NCBI GenBank assembly: GCA_028284395.1
Contig: JANQRV010000120.1
Coordinates: 1-64,000, forward strand
Direction of reading: 5' to 3'
Length of the DNA: 64,000 nucleotides
DNA from: Saprospiraceae bacterium
GTDB lineage: Bacteria > Bacteroidota > Bacteroidia > Chitinophagales > Saprospiraceae
The notes beneath the pieces were generated by a model, which had not been told where the DNA came from, made no database searches, and saw only the letters and a program-made list of their open reading frames with translations. This document shows, in pieces, positions 17,627 through 27,317 of the stretch (the first letter of the stretch is position 1; every line of letters starts with the position of its first letter). The position numbers and the translations under genes are program-made.

Positions 17627-17874
17627 AACATTAGTTGATTTCCGGACCTATTTATGATCTTTAGTGGCCAGGTGTCTTAATTGTAGTCGAAAGGAAAACA
17701 ATCCTTCAGTTATGGTCGTATAAACTAACTGAATGCTTTCCACTCTAATTAGGGAAAATGATCTTTTTTTTCCTAAATTCAGGAGCTTTTTCAGTTTGGA
17801 AGCATCCTTCGCACAGATTTATTGTTTCTAATTATTGTATAGGTATATCTTCTTCAATCGACAATAGATTCGAA

Positions 17875-20800
17875 ATGGGGCAAACGAATAATAATTATGG
17901 CATTTTGGTGAATAAGCTGGATCAGTTTATTCGAAAGTTTTACCTAAATAGATTGATAAAGGGAGCACTGTATTTTTTGGCGGTAGTTCTGGTGTTATTC
18001 CTAACGGTCAATTTTTTGGAGCATAATTTCTATTTTGACTCTTCTATTCGCAAGATATTTTTCTTTGCCTTCTTAGCAATCAGTGGGGTAGCACTATACG
18101 GTTGGGTTTTGAAACCAATTTTGCAGTATTTTAGATTGGGACGGACCATTTCTCACGAAAAAGCAGCAGATATTATTGGAGATCATTTTACGGAGGTTCA
18201 AGATAAGCTGTTGAATATTCTACAATTAAAAAGGCAGGCAGATGTGGCTGGGGGCGAGGCATTGATCCTGGCAGGCATTGATCAGAAATCAGAGGAAATT
18301 AAGGTAGTACCGTTTAGGTCAGCGATCAATCTGGCCAAAAACAGGAAGTATCTTCGTTACGTAGTGCCACCTCTTCTCATTTTATTGGTAATCTTGTTCG
18401 CTGCCCCAAGCATCATCAAGGATAGTACCTACCGGTTATTAAACAATAATAAGGAATTTGAGAGACCGGCACCTTTTGCATTCATATTGGAGTCGGAAGA
18501 ACTGAGTGTCGTCCAATTCGATGATTACCCACTTGCGGTGAAGATTGAAGGAGATGAATTGCCCAATGAAGTATTCATTGAAGTGGATAATTATCAATAC
18601 CGAATGAATAAGGAGAGCGCGGATGAGTTCACTTACAAGTTCAATAATGTTCAAAAGGATACAGAATTCAGATTGTTTTCCAGTGGTGTTAATTCTAAGA
18701 AATTTACCTTGAATGTACTTGAAAAACCCAACCTTCTGGGGTTTGACATTCAATTGGATTATCCTGGATATACCCAAAGACAGGATGAAGAGTTATCCAA
18801 TATTGGTGACTTGGTTTTACCTGCAGGAACAAAAATCGATTGGATGTTCACTGCAGATAAAACAGATGAAATCGATATCCTTTTCTCATCTGATAACGAG
18901 CGGTCTAATGTTGAACGAATGGGGGATAAACTCTTTACATTCAATCGACAAGTACTAGAAGATGAAAATTACCGTCTCTATGTTTCTAATGAACAATTGC
19001 CACTAGCAGACTCTATCGACTATTCCATACGAGTGATTCCCGATGCTTATCCTGTAATAACCGTTAATAAGTTTCAAGATAGCATAGAGAATGATTTAGT
19101 GTATTTCATTGGAGATGCTTCCGATGATTATGGCTTGTTGAGTTTGTCGTTCAACTACAGCATTGAGCGACAGGGAAGCGATGAAGCCATCAACAATAGT
19201 TTGAAACTGCCGAAAAAAGACGGGAAGCAAATTCAATTTAATCACATTTTTAATCTGGCAGACTTACAATTATTACCAGGTGATGAAGTGAAATATTACT
19301 TTGAGGTTTTCGATAATGATGAAGTGAATGGCAGCAAGTCAGCCCGGACGGACCTATTGTTATTTTCCGTTCCAACGATTGAAGACTTAAAGGCACAGGA
19401 AGAAGAAAACGAAGAAATCATTAAGCAAGACCTTAAGCAGGCTTTAGAAGAATCCAAAAAGATTCAAGAAGAAATGAAGAAGATGAGGGAGAAGATTTTG
19501 CAAGAAAAATCCTTGGATTGGCAGAATAGGAAAGAGTTAGAAAAACTTCTGGAGCGTCAGAAAGAACTGGAGAAACAGGTAGAAGAGGCGAAGGAAAAAT
19601 TTGAAGAAAACTTGGAAAATCAAGAAGAGTTTTCCAACAATATGGACGAAGAAATTTTAGAGAAACAGGAGAAACTTCAAGAGCTTTTTGAAGAAGTTAT
19701 CAGTGAAGAAATGAAAGAGCTGATGAAGCAAATCGAAGATTTGTTGCGCGAGCTGGAAAAGGATGAAGCTCTGGAAATGATGGAAAATATGGAATTGAAA
19801 GATGAAGAATTGGAGACGGAGCTGGACAGAATGTTGGAATTGTTTAAACAGTTGGAGTTGGAGCAGGAGATGAATGAGGCGGTGGACGAGTTGAATGAAT
19901 TAGCAGAAGAGCAAGAAGAACTGAGTGAACAAACGGAGAATCAGGAAATGGATCAAGAGCAGTTGGAAGAAAAGCAAGAAGAAATCAATGAGAAGTTTGA
20001 TGACTTGCAAGAGAAAATGGAACAAATCCAGGAAAAAAATGAGGAACTGGAAAATAAGAGAAATATCGACAATCGAGAAGAAGAGCTACAGGATATCGAG
20101 CAAGAATTGAATGACAGTAAAGAACAATTACAGCAGAATCAAAATAGTAAGGCGTCTGAGTCCCAGAAAAAGGCATCCGAGAAAATGAAGGAGATGGCTA
20201 ATTCCATGGCAATGGAGATGCAATCAGCGGAAATGGAGCAACTCCAGGAGGACATGCAAGCGCTTCGCCAATTGTTAGAAAACTTGGTTGGTCTATCGTT
20301 TGATCAGGAAGACTTGATGAGTGAGTTTAATGAGGCAACCATAAATACACCTAAGTATCTTGATTTGGTGCAACAACAGTTCAAATTGCAGGATGACTTT
20401 AAGTTGGTGGAAGATAGTTTGAACGCTTTGAGTAAGAGGGTATTTCAGATAGAGTCTTTTGTCACTGAAAAAGTGTCCGAGATCAAGAGTAACATGAGTT
20501 CGAGCATTGATGATTTGGAGGATAGGAAAAAGACTCGAGCCAGTGGAGCGCAACAATTGACTATGAAAAATGTCAATGATTTGGCGCTGATGTTGAGTGA
20601 GGTTCTCAACCAAATGCAACAGCAAATGTCCTCTATGATGGCTGGCAATCAAATGTGTGCGAAACCTCAACAGGGTCAGGGCAAAAGTGGAAGTATGCCT
20701 TCTGATAAGATTAGCCAAGGCCAACAGGAGTTGAATCAAAAGATGCAACAGATGCGACAACAACTGCAGAAGGGAGGAGGGGTATCAAGCAAAGAGTTCG

Positions 20801-21225
20801 CCAAGATGGCTGCTAGGCAGGCTGCCTTGCGGAAAGCCTTGAAAGAGAAACAACAAAAGGCACAGGAAAGTGGGAAAGGTCTTAGCAAAGAATTACAGGA
20901 GTTGATTGATAAAATGGACCAATCTGAAACGGACTTAGTCAATAAAAAGTTGACTAATGAAATGCTGAAGCGGCAACAGGATATTTTAACAAGATTGCTG
21001 GATCACGAAAAAGCAGAAAGAGAAAGAGAGTTTGATAACAAACGTAAGTCCGAATCTGCTCAGCAGTTTGAGCGGAAAATACCTCCTTCTTTGGAAGAAT
21101 ACATTCGTAAAAGAGAATCGGAAATCGAATTATATAGAGCTGTCTCACCCTCCTTGAAGCCTTACTATAAGTTCTTGGTAGAAGAGTATTTCAAAACCCT
21201 CAAAGAGAGAAAAGGAAGTAATTGA
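17875..21225 (+). CDS. DUF4175 family giant membrane protein with acidic coiled coil
   Basis: The frame opens at 17758, but the first convincing start is the ATG at 17875 (MGQTNNNYGILVNKLDQF), giving 1116 residues. Three membrane helices lie near residues 29-48, 61-79 and 159-181. A large extracytoplasmic beta region follows (to about 500). Then comes a Glu/Lys/Gln-rich coiled coil (about 501-800) of EELEKQ- and EEMKELMKQ-type repeats, and a Met/Gln-rich helical tail (QQMSSMMAGNQM, QKMQQMRQQLQ). This is the DUF4175 layout, restricted mainly to Bacteroidota and of unknown function. The rsbW-like and ybeY genes follow closely in the same direction (gaps of 48 and 42 nt). Confidence 0.85.
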   Translation: MGQTNNNYGILVNKLDQFIRKFYLNRLIKGALYFLAVVLVLFLTVNFLEHNFYFDSSIRKIFFFAFLAISGVALYGWVLKPILQYFRLGRTISHEKAADIIGDHFTEVQDKLLNILQLKRQADVAGGEALILAGIDQKSEEIKVVPFRSAINLAKNRKYLRYVVPPLLILLVILFAAPSIIKDSTYRLLNNNKEFERPAPFAFILESEELSVVQFDDYPLAVKIEGDELPNEVFIEVDNYQYRMNKESADEFTYKFNNVQKDTEFRLFSSGVNSKKFTLNVLEKPNLLGFDIQLDYPGYTQRQDEELSNIGDLVLPAGTKIDWMFTADKTDEIDILFSSDNERSNVERMGDKLFTFNRQVLEDENYRLYVSNEQLPLADSIDYSIRVIPDAYPVITVNKFQDSIENDLVYFIGDASDDYGLLSLSFNYSIERQGSDEAINNSLKLPKKDGKQIQFNHIFNLADLQLLPGDEVKYYFEVFDNDEVNGSKSARTDLLLFSVPTIEDLKAQEEENEEIIKQDLKQALEESKKIQEEMKKMREKILQEKSLDWQNRKELEKLLERQKELEKQVEEAKEKFEENLENQEEFSNNMDEEILEKQEKLQELFEEVISEEMKELMKQIEDLLRELEKDEALEMMENMELKDEELETELDRMLELFKQLELEQEMNEAVDELNELAEEQEELSEQTENQEMDQEQLEEKQEEINEKFDDLQEKMEQIQEKNEELENKRNIDNREEELQDIEQELNDSKEQLQQNQNSKASESQKKASEKMKEMANSMAMEMQSAEMEQLQEDMQALRQLLENLVGLSFDQEDLMSEFNEATINTPKYLDLVQQQFKLQDDFKLVEDSLNALSKRVFQIESFVTEKVSEIKSNMSSSIDDLEDRKKTRASGAQQLTMKNVNDLALMLSEVLNQMQQQMSSMMAGNQMCAKPQQGQGKSGSMPSDKISQGQQELNQKMQQMRQQLQKGGGVSSKEFAKMAARQAALRKALKEKQQKAQESGKGLSKELQELIDKMDQSETDLVNKKLTNEMLKRQQDILTRLLDHEKAEREREFDNKRKSESAQQFERKIPPSLEEYIRKRESEIELYRAVSPSLKPYYKFLVEEYFKTLKERKGSN

Positions 21226-21273
21226 ATTTGCAAATGATTTAAATTTATAATAACTTTCGTATGCCTAACGAAA

Positions 21274-21678
21274 ATGAGCGTACATCCCATTATGTTGAGA
21301 TTTCCTTCCGATCTTAGTAACGTTGCTATGGTTGAATCCTTTGTGCAAAGGATTGTCCATCGTTACCATATAAAGCCAGACCTATATGGGAATATACTGA
21401 TCAGTCTAACTGAGGCTGTGACCAACGCGATTGTTCATGGCAACAACAAGGATGAGTCAAAAAACGTAGAAATAAGTTTGAATAAGAATGGTAATCGGAT
21501 CGTAATAAAAGTGTCTGATGAAGGTACTGGTTTTGACTACCAAAGCATTCCAGATCCAACCGTTCCGGAAAATATTTCCAAGATTGGTGGGAGAGGGGTT
21601 TTTTTGATGAAACAGTTGAGTGATGCGGTTACCTTTCACGATAATGGAAGTACTGTCGAAATACAATTCTCTCTTTAG
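21274..21678 (+). CDS. RsbW/SpoIIAB-type histidine-kinase-like ATPase (anti-sigma or switch kinase)
   Basis: 134 residues, one HATPase_c_2 domain: N-box LTEAVTNAIVHGN (about 50), G1 box SDEGTGFDY and G2 box GGRGVFLMKQLSD. The fold phosphorylates anti-sigma-factor antagonists or binds sigma factors in partner-switching systems. No STAS-domain partner or sigma gene is adjacent, so the target is unknown. It lies between the DUF4175 gene and ybeY and is probably co-transcribed. Confidence 0.88.
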   Translation: MSVHPIMLRFPSDLSNVAMVESFVQRIVHRYHIKPDLYGNILISLTEAVTNAIVHGNNKDESKNVEISLNKNGNRIVIKVSDEGTGFDYQSIPDPTVPENISKIGGRGVFLMKQLSDAVTFHDNGSTVEIQFSL

Positions 21679-21720
21679 ATAATAGAACTCTTCCTTCTTT
21701 CTTCTATTTTAAATTAGTTG

Positions 21721-22203
21721 ATGGATTTTCCAGATATATTTTTTGAGCATGATGAAGAGACTTCTGGACCAGAAACGGCGCAAGTCAATTTTTTTATTGA
21801 AGATCTAGAGGATTTTGAATTTCCATTCGACGAAGAAAAGATCTCTAGTTGGATTATTGACATAATTGTAATCGAGGAAAAGAACTTGATTGGCATCAAT
21901 TACATTTTTTGTTCCGATCCATATTTGCACAAGATCAATGTTGAGTATCTCAGTCATGATAACCTTACAGATATAATAACCTTTCCTTATAACAGCCATC
22001 CCAATATTGAAGGTGATATATTCATTAGTGTTGATCGCGTTCGCGAGAATGCTTCAAGTTTGGAAACATCTTTTGATCTCGAACTTTGTCGGGTCATGAT
22101 TCACGGTGTGTTACATCTTTGTGGATATCAGGATCATTCTATGACAGAAAAACTTCAGATGAGAGAAAAAGAAGATTTTGCGATAAAAAAATTTGAAAAG
22201 TAA
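21721..22203 (+). CDS. ybeY: Endoribonuclease YbeY (16S rRNA 3' maturation)
   Basis: Zinc-dependent RNase in 16S rRNA processing and ribosome quality control. 160 residues from the ATG at 21721 (a TTG precedes it directly). The zinc motif reads HGVLHLCGYQDH near residue 126, the Bacteroidota variant of HGxLHLxGYDH. The N-terminal segment with YLSHDNLTDIITFPYN is also typical. It carries an acidic N-terminal extension (MDFPDIFFEHDEETSG). Confidence 0.9.
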   Translation: MDFPDIFFEHDEETSGPETAQVNFFIEDLEDFEFPFDEEKISSWIIDIIVIEEKNLIGINYIFCSDPYLHKINVEYLSHDNLTDIITFPYNSHPNIEGDIFISVDRVRENASSLETSFDLELCRVMIHGVLHLCGYQDHSMTEKLQMREKEDFAIKKFEK

Positions 22204-22403
22204 CGCTCTTCTTTGCAATTTTTTATTATTTCGCTTGCGATTCGCATTTTGGTGAATTCCTTCTTTGTATAATCATTGGGCCTACTTAATGAAAATTTCC
22301 TTAGGTATACTTCTATGATAATGGAAACTGGAAGTATTGATTTTTCTTCACTGATTTGAAATGGAGAAAAGTAGAGTGAAATATTATCAAAAAGTCTTCT
22401 TTT

Positions 22404-24860
22404 ATGAAAATTTTGAAATTTGGTGGTTCGTCGGTAGCGAATCCAGATCGGATTAATAGAGTCATCAAGATATTAAACGAATATCATCTAAAAGGGGAGA
22501 AGTTTGCAGTAGTGTTTTCTGCTTTTGGGGGGATTACCGATCGGTTGATCCAAATGAGTCAAAGGGCAGCAAATGGGGATGCCGGATATATTGACTTGTT
22601 TGATGAGTTTCGAATGCGCCATTTAGCAGCAGTAGAAGAATTGATTCCAGGTAGAAGTGCGAAGCAAGAAGTTTTGGATGAATTGGGTAAGAATCACAGA
22701 GTTCTAAAAAATCTGTTGCACGGAATTTTTCTGGTTAGAGAAGCATCTCTTAGGACTGTTGATTATGTCTTGAGTTTTGGGGAGCGAAACTCAGCTTTCA
22801 TCATTTCTCATGCTTTGAAGTCCAAAGGAATCGAAGCCAAATATTTGGATGCGAGAACAATCATTAAAACAAATAAAGAGTTTGGGAGTGCGAAGGTTTT
22901 TTTCGAAAGAAGTTATCAATTAATTGGTGAATTATTTTTACAAAACACTGGTATACAGATTGTTACAGGTTTTATTGCTTCTTCTGATAAAGGCGGTCTA
23001 ACTACAACGCTTGGACGTGGAGGATCTGACTATACTGCTTCTATTTTGGCGAGTGCCCTAGATGCGGACATCATAGAGATTTGGACGGATGTTGATGGTG
23101 TATTGACAGCTGACCCACGGAAAGTTTCCAAAGCTTTTACAATCCCGAAAATGACCTATGCGGAGGCCATGGAGATGTCGCATTTTGGTGCAAAGGTTAT
23201 TTATCCACCGACTTTGCAGCCGGCCTTGGCAAAGAATATTCCACTGGTGATCAGAAACACCTTTAATCCCAAATTTGAGGGAACGTATATTTCCCACGAG
23301 TATGATATCAATGGTAAAGATGTCAAGGGTATTTCTTCCATCAACGAAATTGCTTTGCTGACCTTACAAGGTAGTGGTCTTTTTGGAGCAACTGGTACTG
23401 CGGGGAAGCTGTTTAATTCGCTGGCGCTGGAAGGAATAAACGTTATATTGATCACTCAAGGGTCTTCAGAGCACTCCATTAGTTTTGCTGTCGCACCTGC
23501 AAAAGCCAAATTGGCAAAGAAAGCAGTAGAGAAATCTTTTGAATTTGAAATTCAATCCAACTTAATAGATCCGGTCAAAATCGAAGAGGATTTGGCAGTC
23601 GTTGCCGTGATCGGAGAAAACATGAGATACCAACCTGGAGTAGCCGGTAGAATGTTTCAAGCACTGGGAAAAAATGGGATAAATGCAATTGCCATTGCAC
23701 AAGGATCTTCAGAATTGAATATTTCGGTTGTAATTGATCAAGAAAATGAAGCAAAGGCATTAAATGTATTGCACGAAGCTTATTTTTTATCGGATGAAAA
23801 AATATTGAATTTGTTTATAGTTGGTGTAGGATTGATTGGTGGAACGTTATTAAAACAAATCCGGGATCAACAAGAAAAACTTAGAGTTGAAGAATCCCTG
23901 GAATTACGAGTTGTTGGATTGGCCAATAGTAAAAAAATGATCTTTGATCCGGTCGGTATCGATTTGAATAATTGGAAAGAATTATTGTTGGCTTCGGATG
24001 AGAAAATTGAAATGGGGAAGTACATTGATCAGATGAAATCAATGAACTTATCCAATTCTATCTTTATCGATAACACCGCCTCGACCGAAATCCCGAAATC
24101 ATATCCAAGTATTTTGGATAATAGCATTTCAATATCAACACCAAATAAGAGTGCGGCTTCCTCAGATTTTACAACCTACAAGCTATTGAAATCGATTGCT
24201 GCTAAAAGGGGAGTACAATTTTTGTACGAAACAAATGTTGGGGCTGGCCTTCCTGTAATCTCAACCATTAGAGATTTGATCAACAGTGGAGACAAGATAC
24301 TGAAAATAGAAGGGGTGTTGTCAGGCTCTCTTTCATATATATTTAATTCATATAACAATGGAGATAGCTTTGGAAAGGCACTGAAATCAGCCATGGAATT
24401 GGGGTATACAGAACCAGATCCAAGAGTGGATTTAAGTGGAGAGGACGTAAAGAAAAAGCTACTAATACTGGGGAGAGAAATTGGACTCCCGATTGAAAGT
24501 AGTGAAATTCAGATTGTTTCCTTCCTTCCTAAAGAGAGCATTGAAGCAGAAAATATCGAGGCTTTTATTACTACCGTCGAGAGAATTGAAGAATCTCTGG
24601 ATGCAGTACGAAAGAATGCCGAACCCGAAAGCAAACTATGTTTTATTGCAAAGATTGACAATGGGAAGGCTGTTATACAGCTTGAAAATGTTGGGAATGA
24701 TCACCCGTTTTCGACGCTAAGTGGAAGTGACAATATGATTGTGATTACTTCAGAAAGGTATTTTGAGCGTCCATTGGTGATACGTGGACCTGGTGCCGGT
24801 GCAGAAGTTACTGCAGCCGGTGTTTTTGCGGAGATCATCAAGATTGGACATTATTTTTAA
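22404..24860 (+). CDS. thrA: Bifunctional aspartokinase / homoserine dehydrogenase
   Basis: Catalyses the first and third steps from aspartate to threonine. Order in 818 residues: aspartokinase (1-300; KFGGSSV start, TLGRGGSDYTAS), two ACT regulatory repeats (about 310-460; GATGTAGKLFNSL and RYQPGVAGRMFQAL), then homoserine dehydrogenase (about 465-818; GVGLIGGTLLKQI nucleotide-binding loop, TNVGAGLPVI, GVLSGSLSYIFN). The ACT repeats imply threonine feedback. First gene of a compact operon with thrB (21-nt gap) and thrC. The 200-nt leader shows no Thr/Ile-rich peptide followed by a terminator. Confidence 0.96.
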   Translation: MKILKFGGSSVANPDRINRVIKILNEYHLKGEKFAVVFSAFGGITDRLIQMSQRAANGDAGYIDLFDEFRMRHLAAVEELIPGRSAKQEVLDELGKNHRVLKNLLHGIFLVREASLRTVDYVLSFGERNSAFIISHALKSKGIEAKYLDARTIIKTNKEFGSAKVFFERSYQLIGELFLQNTGIQIVTGFIASSDKGGLTTTLGRGGSDYTASILASALDADIIEIWTDVDGVLTADPRKVSKAFTIPKMTYAEAMEMSHFGAKVIYPPTLQPALAKNIPLVIRNTFNPKFEGTYISHEYDINGKDVKGISSINEIALLTLQGSGLFGATGTAGKLFNSLALEGINVILITQGSSEHSISFAVAPAKAKLAKKAVEKSFEFEIQSNLIDPVKIEEDLAVVAVIGENMRYQPGVAGRMFQALGKNGINAIAIAQGSSELNISVVIDQENEAKALNVLHEAYFLSDEKILNLFIVGVGLIGGTLLKQIRDQQEKLRVEESLELRVVGLANSKKMIFDPVGIDLNNWKELLLASDEKIEMGKYIDQMKSMNLSNSIFIDNTASTEIPKSYPSILDNSISISTPNKSAASSDFTTYKLLKSIAAKRGVQFLYETNVGAGLPVISTIRDLINSGDKILKIEGVLSGSLSYIFNSYNNGDSFGKALKSAMELGYTEPDPRVDLSGEDVKKKLLILGREIGLPIESSEIQIVSFLPKESIEAENIEAFITTVERIEESLDAVRKNAEPESKLCFIAKIDNGKAVIQLENVGNDHPFSTLSGSDNMIVITSERYFERPLVIRGPGAGAEVTAAGVFAEIIKIGHYF

Positions 24861-24881
24861 GAAGATTTAAAGAAGATTTTA

Positions 24882-25820
24882 ATGAGAAATAATGCAGGAA
24901 TAAAGGTATTTGCACCTGCTTCTGTTGCGAACCTAGCGTGTGGATATGACATCATGGGACTTGCATTGGAAAAACCAGGAGATGAGATCATTGCCCGGTT
25001 GTCGGATGCACCTGGAGTGAGGATCACCAAAATAACTGGTGCAAAAGGAAGACTACCTTATGAAGTACATAAGAATACCGGTGGATATGCTGCTCAGAAG
25101 TTGTTAGAGTTCTTGGAAAGAAATGACGTAGGTATTGAATTAGAAATTCATAAAAAAATGCCCTTTGGGAGTGGCCTAGGATCTAGTGCTGCCAGCGCAG
25201 CAGCAGCAGTAGTCGCTGTAAATGAGTTACTTAAACGACCGCTAACTAAGAGGGAGTTACTACCATTTGCTGTTTTAGGGGAGCAAATTGCCGATGGAGC
25301 AATTCATGCTGATAACGTTGCTCCATCTTTACTGGGTGGTATTATTTTGGTTCGGGATAATGCTACTTACGATATTCAAAGAGTTCCTTTTCCTAAGGGA
25401 TTGTATGTTTGTGTAATATATCCACATGTTGAGATATTGACTAGGGAATCCAGGGGGATTCTTTCTCCAGAGATAACGCTAGAGCAACACGTTAAGCAAT
25501 CAGGTAATTTAGGTAGTTTGATTATCGGCCTCTTGAATTCTGATTTTGATCTTATTCGAAGATCGCTACAGGATATCATCATTGAGCCACAAAGAGCCAA
25601 GTTAATTCCAAGTTTTTATGAAGTAAAGAATGCCGCTTTGGGACAAGGAGCTTTAGGTTGCAGTATTTCTGGTGGTGGACCGTCAATTTTTGCCATAACC
25701 GATAATAGTCTGGTCGCTGAGAGGGTAGGGGAAGCAATGCAAAAGATTTTTCATGATAAGAAGATAGGTAGTAATTTATACGTTTCGAAGATTAACTCTG
25801 AAGGCACAAAAAAACTTTAG
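24882..25820 (+). CDS. thrB: Homoserine kinase
   Basis: Phosphorylates homoserine to O-phosphohomoserine. 312-residue GHMP kinase with FAPASVANLACGYDIMG at the start, the ATP loop MPFGSGLGSSAASAAAAV (about 91-108) and the C-terminal GCSISGGGPSIFAI motif. Second gene of the thr operon, one base from thrC. Confidence 0.95.
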   Translation: MRNNAGIKVFAPASVANLACGYDIMGLALEKPGDEIIARLSDAPGVRITKITGAKGRLPYEVHKNTGGYAAQKLLEFLERNDVGIELEIHKKMPFGSGLGSSAASAAAAVVAVNELLKRPLTKRELLPFAVLGEQIADGAIHADNVAPSLLGGIILVRDNATYDIQRVPFPKGLYVCVIYPHVEILTRESRGILSPEITLEQHVKQSGNLGSLIIGLLNSDFDLIRRSLQDIIIEPQRAKLIPSFYEVKNAALGQGALGCSISGGGPSIFAITDNSLVAERVGEAMQKIFHDKKIGSNLYVSKINSEGTKKL

Positions 25821-25821
25821 G

Positions 25822-27153
25822 ATGGAATTATATAGTACCAATAACAGAACCAATACTGTATCCCTGAGGGAGGCAGTATTGAGAGGTCTACCTCCTGACA
25901 ACGGTTTGTATATGCCGACTGTGATTCCTATACTGCGTACTTCTTTTTTTGATAGTATTGAACATTTTGATATTCAGCAATTAGCTTTTGAGGTGACTAA
26001 GACTCTCCTTTCGGGAGAAATAGACGATCATGATTTAAAGAATATAGTAGAGGATTCCATTAATTTCCCTGCTCCTTTGGTAGAAATCAACCAAGAACTT
26101 TCTGTTTTAGAACTATTCCATGGGCCGTCTTTAGCTTTTAAAGATTTTGGTGCTCGGTTTATGGCCAGGTTGATGGGCTATTATAATCGGGGAGAAGAAG
26201 AGGAATTGGTAATTTTGGTAGCTACTTCTGGAGATACCGGTGGTGCAGTTGCGGCTGGTTTTTATGATACTCCAGGTGTACAAGTGGTAATTCTTTATCC
26301 ATCGGGAAAAGTGAGTGATTTGCAAGAGAAACAGTTGACGACACTTGGTAAGAACATTACCGCATTAGAGGTAATGGGTACCTTTGATGATTGTCAGAAG
26401 ATGGTGAAGACAGCTTTTCTTGATGCTGATTTAAGAAGGACAAGAAGATTGACCTCTGCTAATTCGATAAATATTGCCCGTTTGATCCCGCAAATGTTCT
26501 ATTATTTTGAGGGATATAGGCAGTTTGTAAAGATATTTGGAGGGGAATTGAAGCCTGTTTTTGTGGTTCCCAGTGGGAATTTTGGTAATCTTACTGCTGG
26601 TATTTTGGCTAGTAGAATGGGATTGCCGACAGAAAGATTTGTTGCTGCAACGAATGTCAATGATGTTGTTCCAAGTTATTTATCCAGTGGTTTTTATAGG
26701 ACAAGAGTGTCTAAAAGGACACTTTCCAATGCCATGGATGTTGGTGCTCCGTCTAATTTCAGGCGTATGGAGGAGCTTTTTTCTGCTGATGAGGGTGATG
26801 GTTCCACGTGGAACATTATGAAAAAATACATCTCTGGATATGCTTTTGATGATGAAACTACCAAAAGAATGATGCATGAATTCTCCCGGGAGTATGGGTA
26901 TTTATTGGATCCGCACACAGCAGTCGGTGTTTTGGCGGCAAAAAAATGTAGGGAAATAGAGCTTCAGGACGGTAAATTTGTAGTATTAAGCACTGCTCAT
27001 CCAATCAAGTTTGCAAGTGAAGTTGATGGGGTGTATTTCAATGGACAACAACCTATGTTACCAGAGTCAGTTGGGGATTTGCTTTCCAGAAAGAAAATAA
27101 GTCATAAGATCGGTGCGGTTTTTTCTGAATTAAAGGCTTTCCTTCTAGGGTAA
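25822..27153 (+). CDS. thrC: Threonine synthase
   Basis: PLP enzyme converting O-phosphohomoserine to threonine. 443 residues, with the PLP lysine in LAFKDFGARF (about Lys 107), the phosphate-binding ATSGDTGGAVAAGF loop, and SANSINIARLIPQ and PSGNFGNLTAG later on. It closes the thrABC operon. Its 3' part contains a parS-like palindrome (26800-26815) read through as coding sequence. Confidence 0.95.
   Translation: MELYSTNNRTNTVSLREAVLRGLPPDNGLYMPTVIPILRTSFFDSIEHFDIQQLAFEVTKTLLSGEIDDHDLKNIVEDSINFPAPLVEINQELSVLELFHGPSLAFKDFGARFMARLMGYYNRGEEEELVILVATSGDTGGAVAAGFYDTPGVQVVILYPSGKVSDLQEKQLTTLGKNITALEVMGTFDDCQKMVKTAFLDADLRRTRRLTSANSINIARLIPQMFYYFEGYRQFVKIFGGELKPVFVVPSGNFGNLTAGILASRMGLPTERFVAATNVNDVVPSYLSSGFYRTRVSKRTLSNAMDVGAPSNFRRMEELFSADEGDGSTWNIMKKYISGYAFDDETTKRMMHEFSREYGYLLDPHTAVGVLAAKKCREIELQDGKFVVLSTAHPIKFASEVDGVYFNGQQPMLPESVGDLLSRKKISHKIGAVFSELKAFLLG
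26800..26815. promoter_or_regulatory. parS-like ParB-binding site inside thrC
   Basis: GGTTCCACGTGGAACA, 15 of 16 positions matching the parS form TGTTCCACGTGGAACA, with a perfect 14-bp palindromic core GTTCCACGTGGAAC (26801-26814). It lies in the coding sequence of thrC, as chromosomal parS sites often lie in genes. The nearby second site at 27205-27220 strengthens the call. Confidence 0.7.
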
Positions 27154-27196
27154 GATGCGGCCTATACGTTCTTTATGGACTCCTGAAAGAGAATGT

Positions 27197-27228
27197 AATT
27201 GAGATGTTCCACGTGGAACATCTCAATT
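27197..27228. promoter_or_regulatory. parS-like ParB-binding site in a 32-bp perfect palindrome
   Basis: The core TGTTCCACGTGGAACA (27205-27220) fits the parS consensus TGTTnCACGTGnAACA. It is embedded in a longer perfect palindrome from AATT at 27197 to AATT at 27228. It sits in the intergenic region after thrC and could double as a transcript hairpin followed by TTTT, but the ParB-core match is the better explanation. Confidence 0.75.
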
Positions 27229-27317
27229 TTTATACCCCATTTAGGTGTAGAAAGAGGGGAGGGGTATGTTTGAAACCTTCCCTTTCTATGACTGTTTTAT
27301 GAATAAAAGACTAGTAT

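Noticed and set aside
22204-22403. Possible thr leader peptide (short ORFs near 22290-22360)
   Set aside because: They hold only scattered Ile and Thr codons, and no terminator or antiterminator hairpin follows before thrA.
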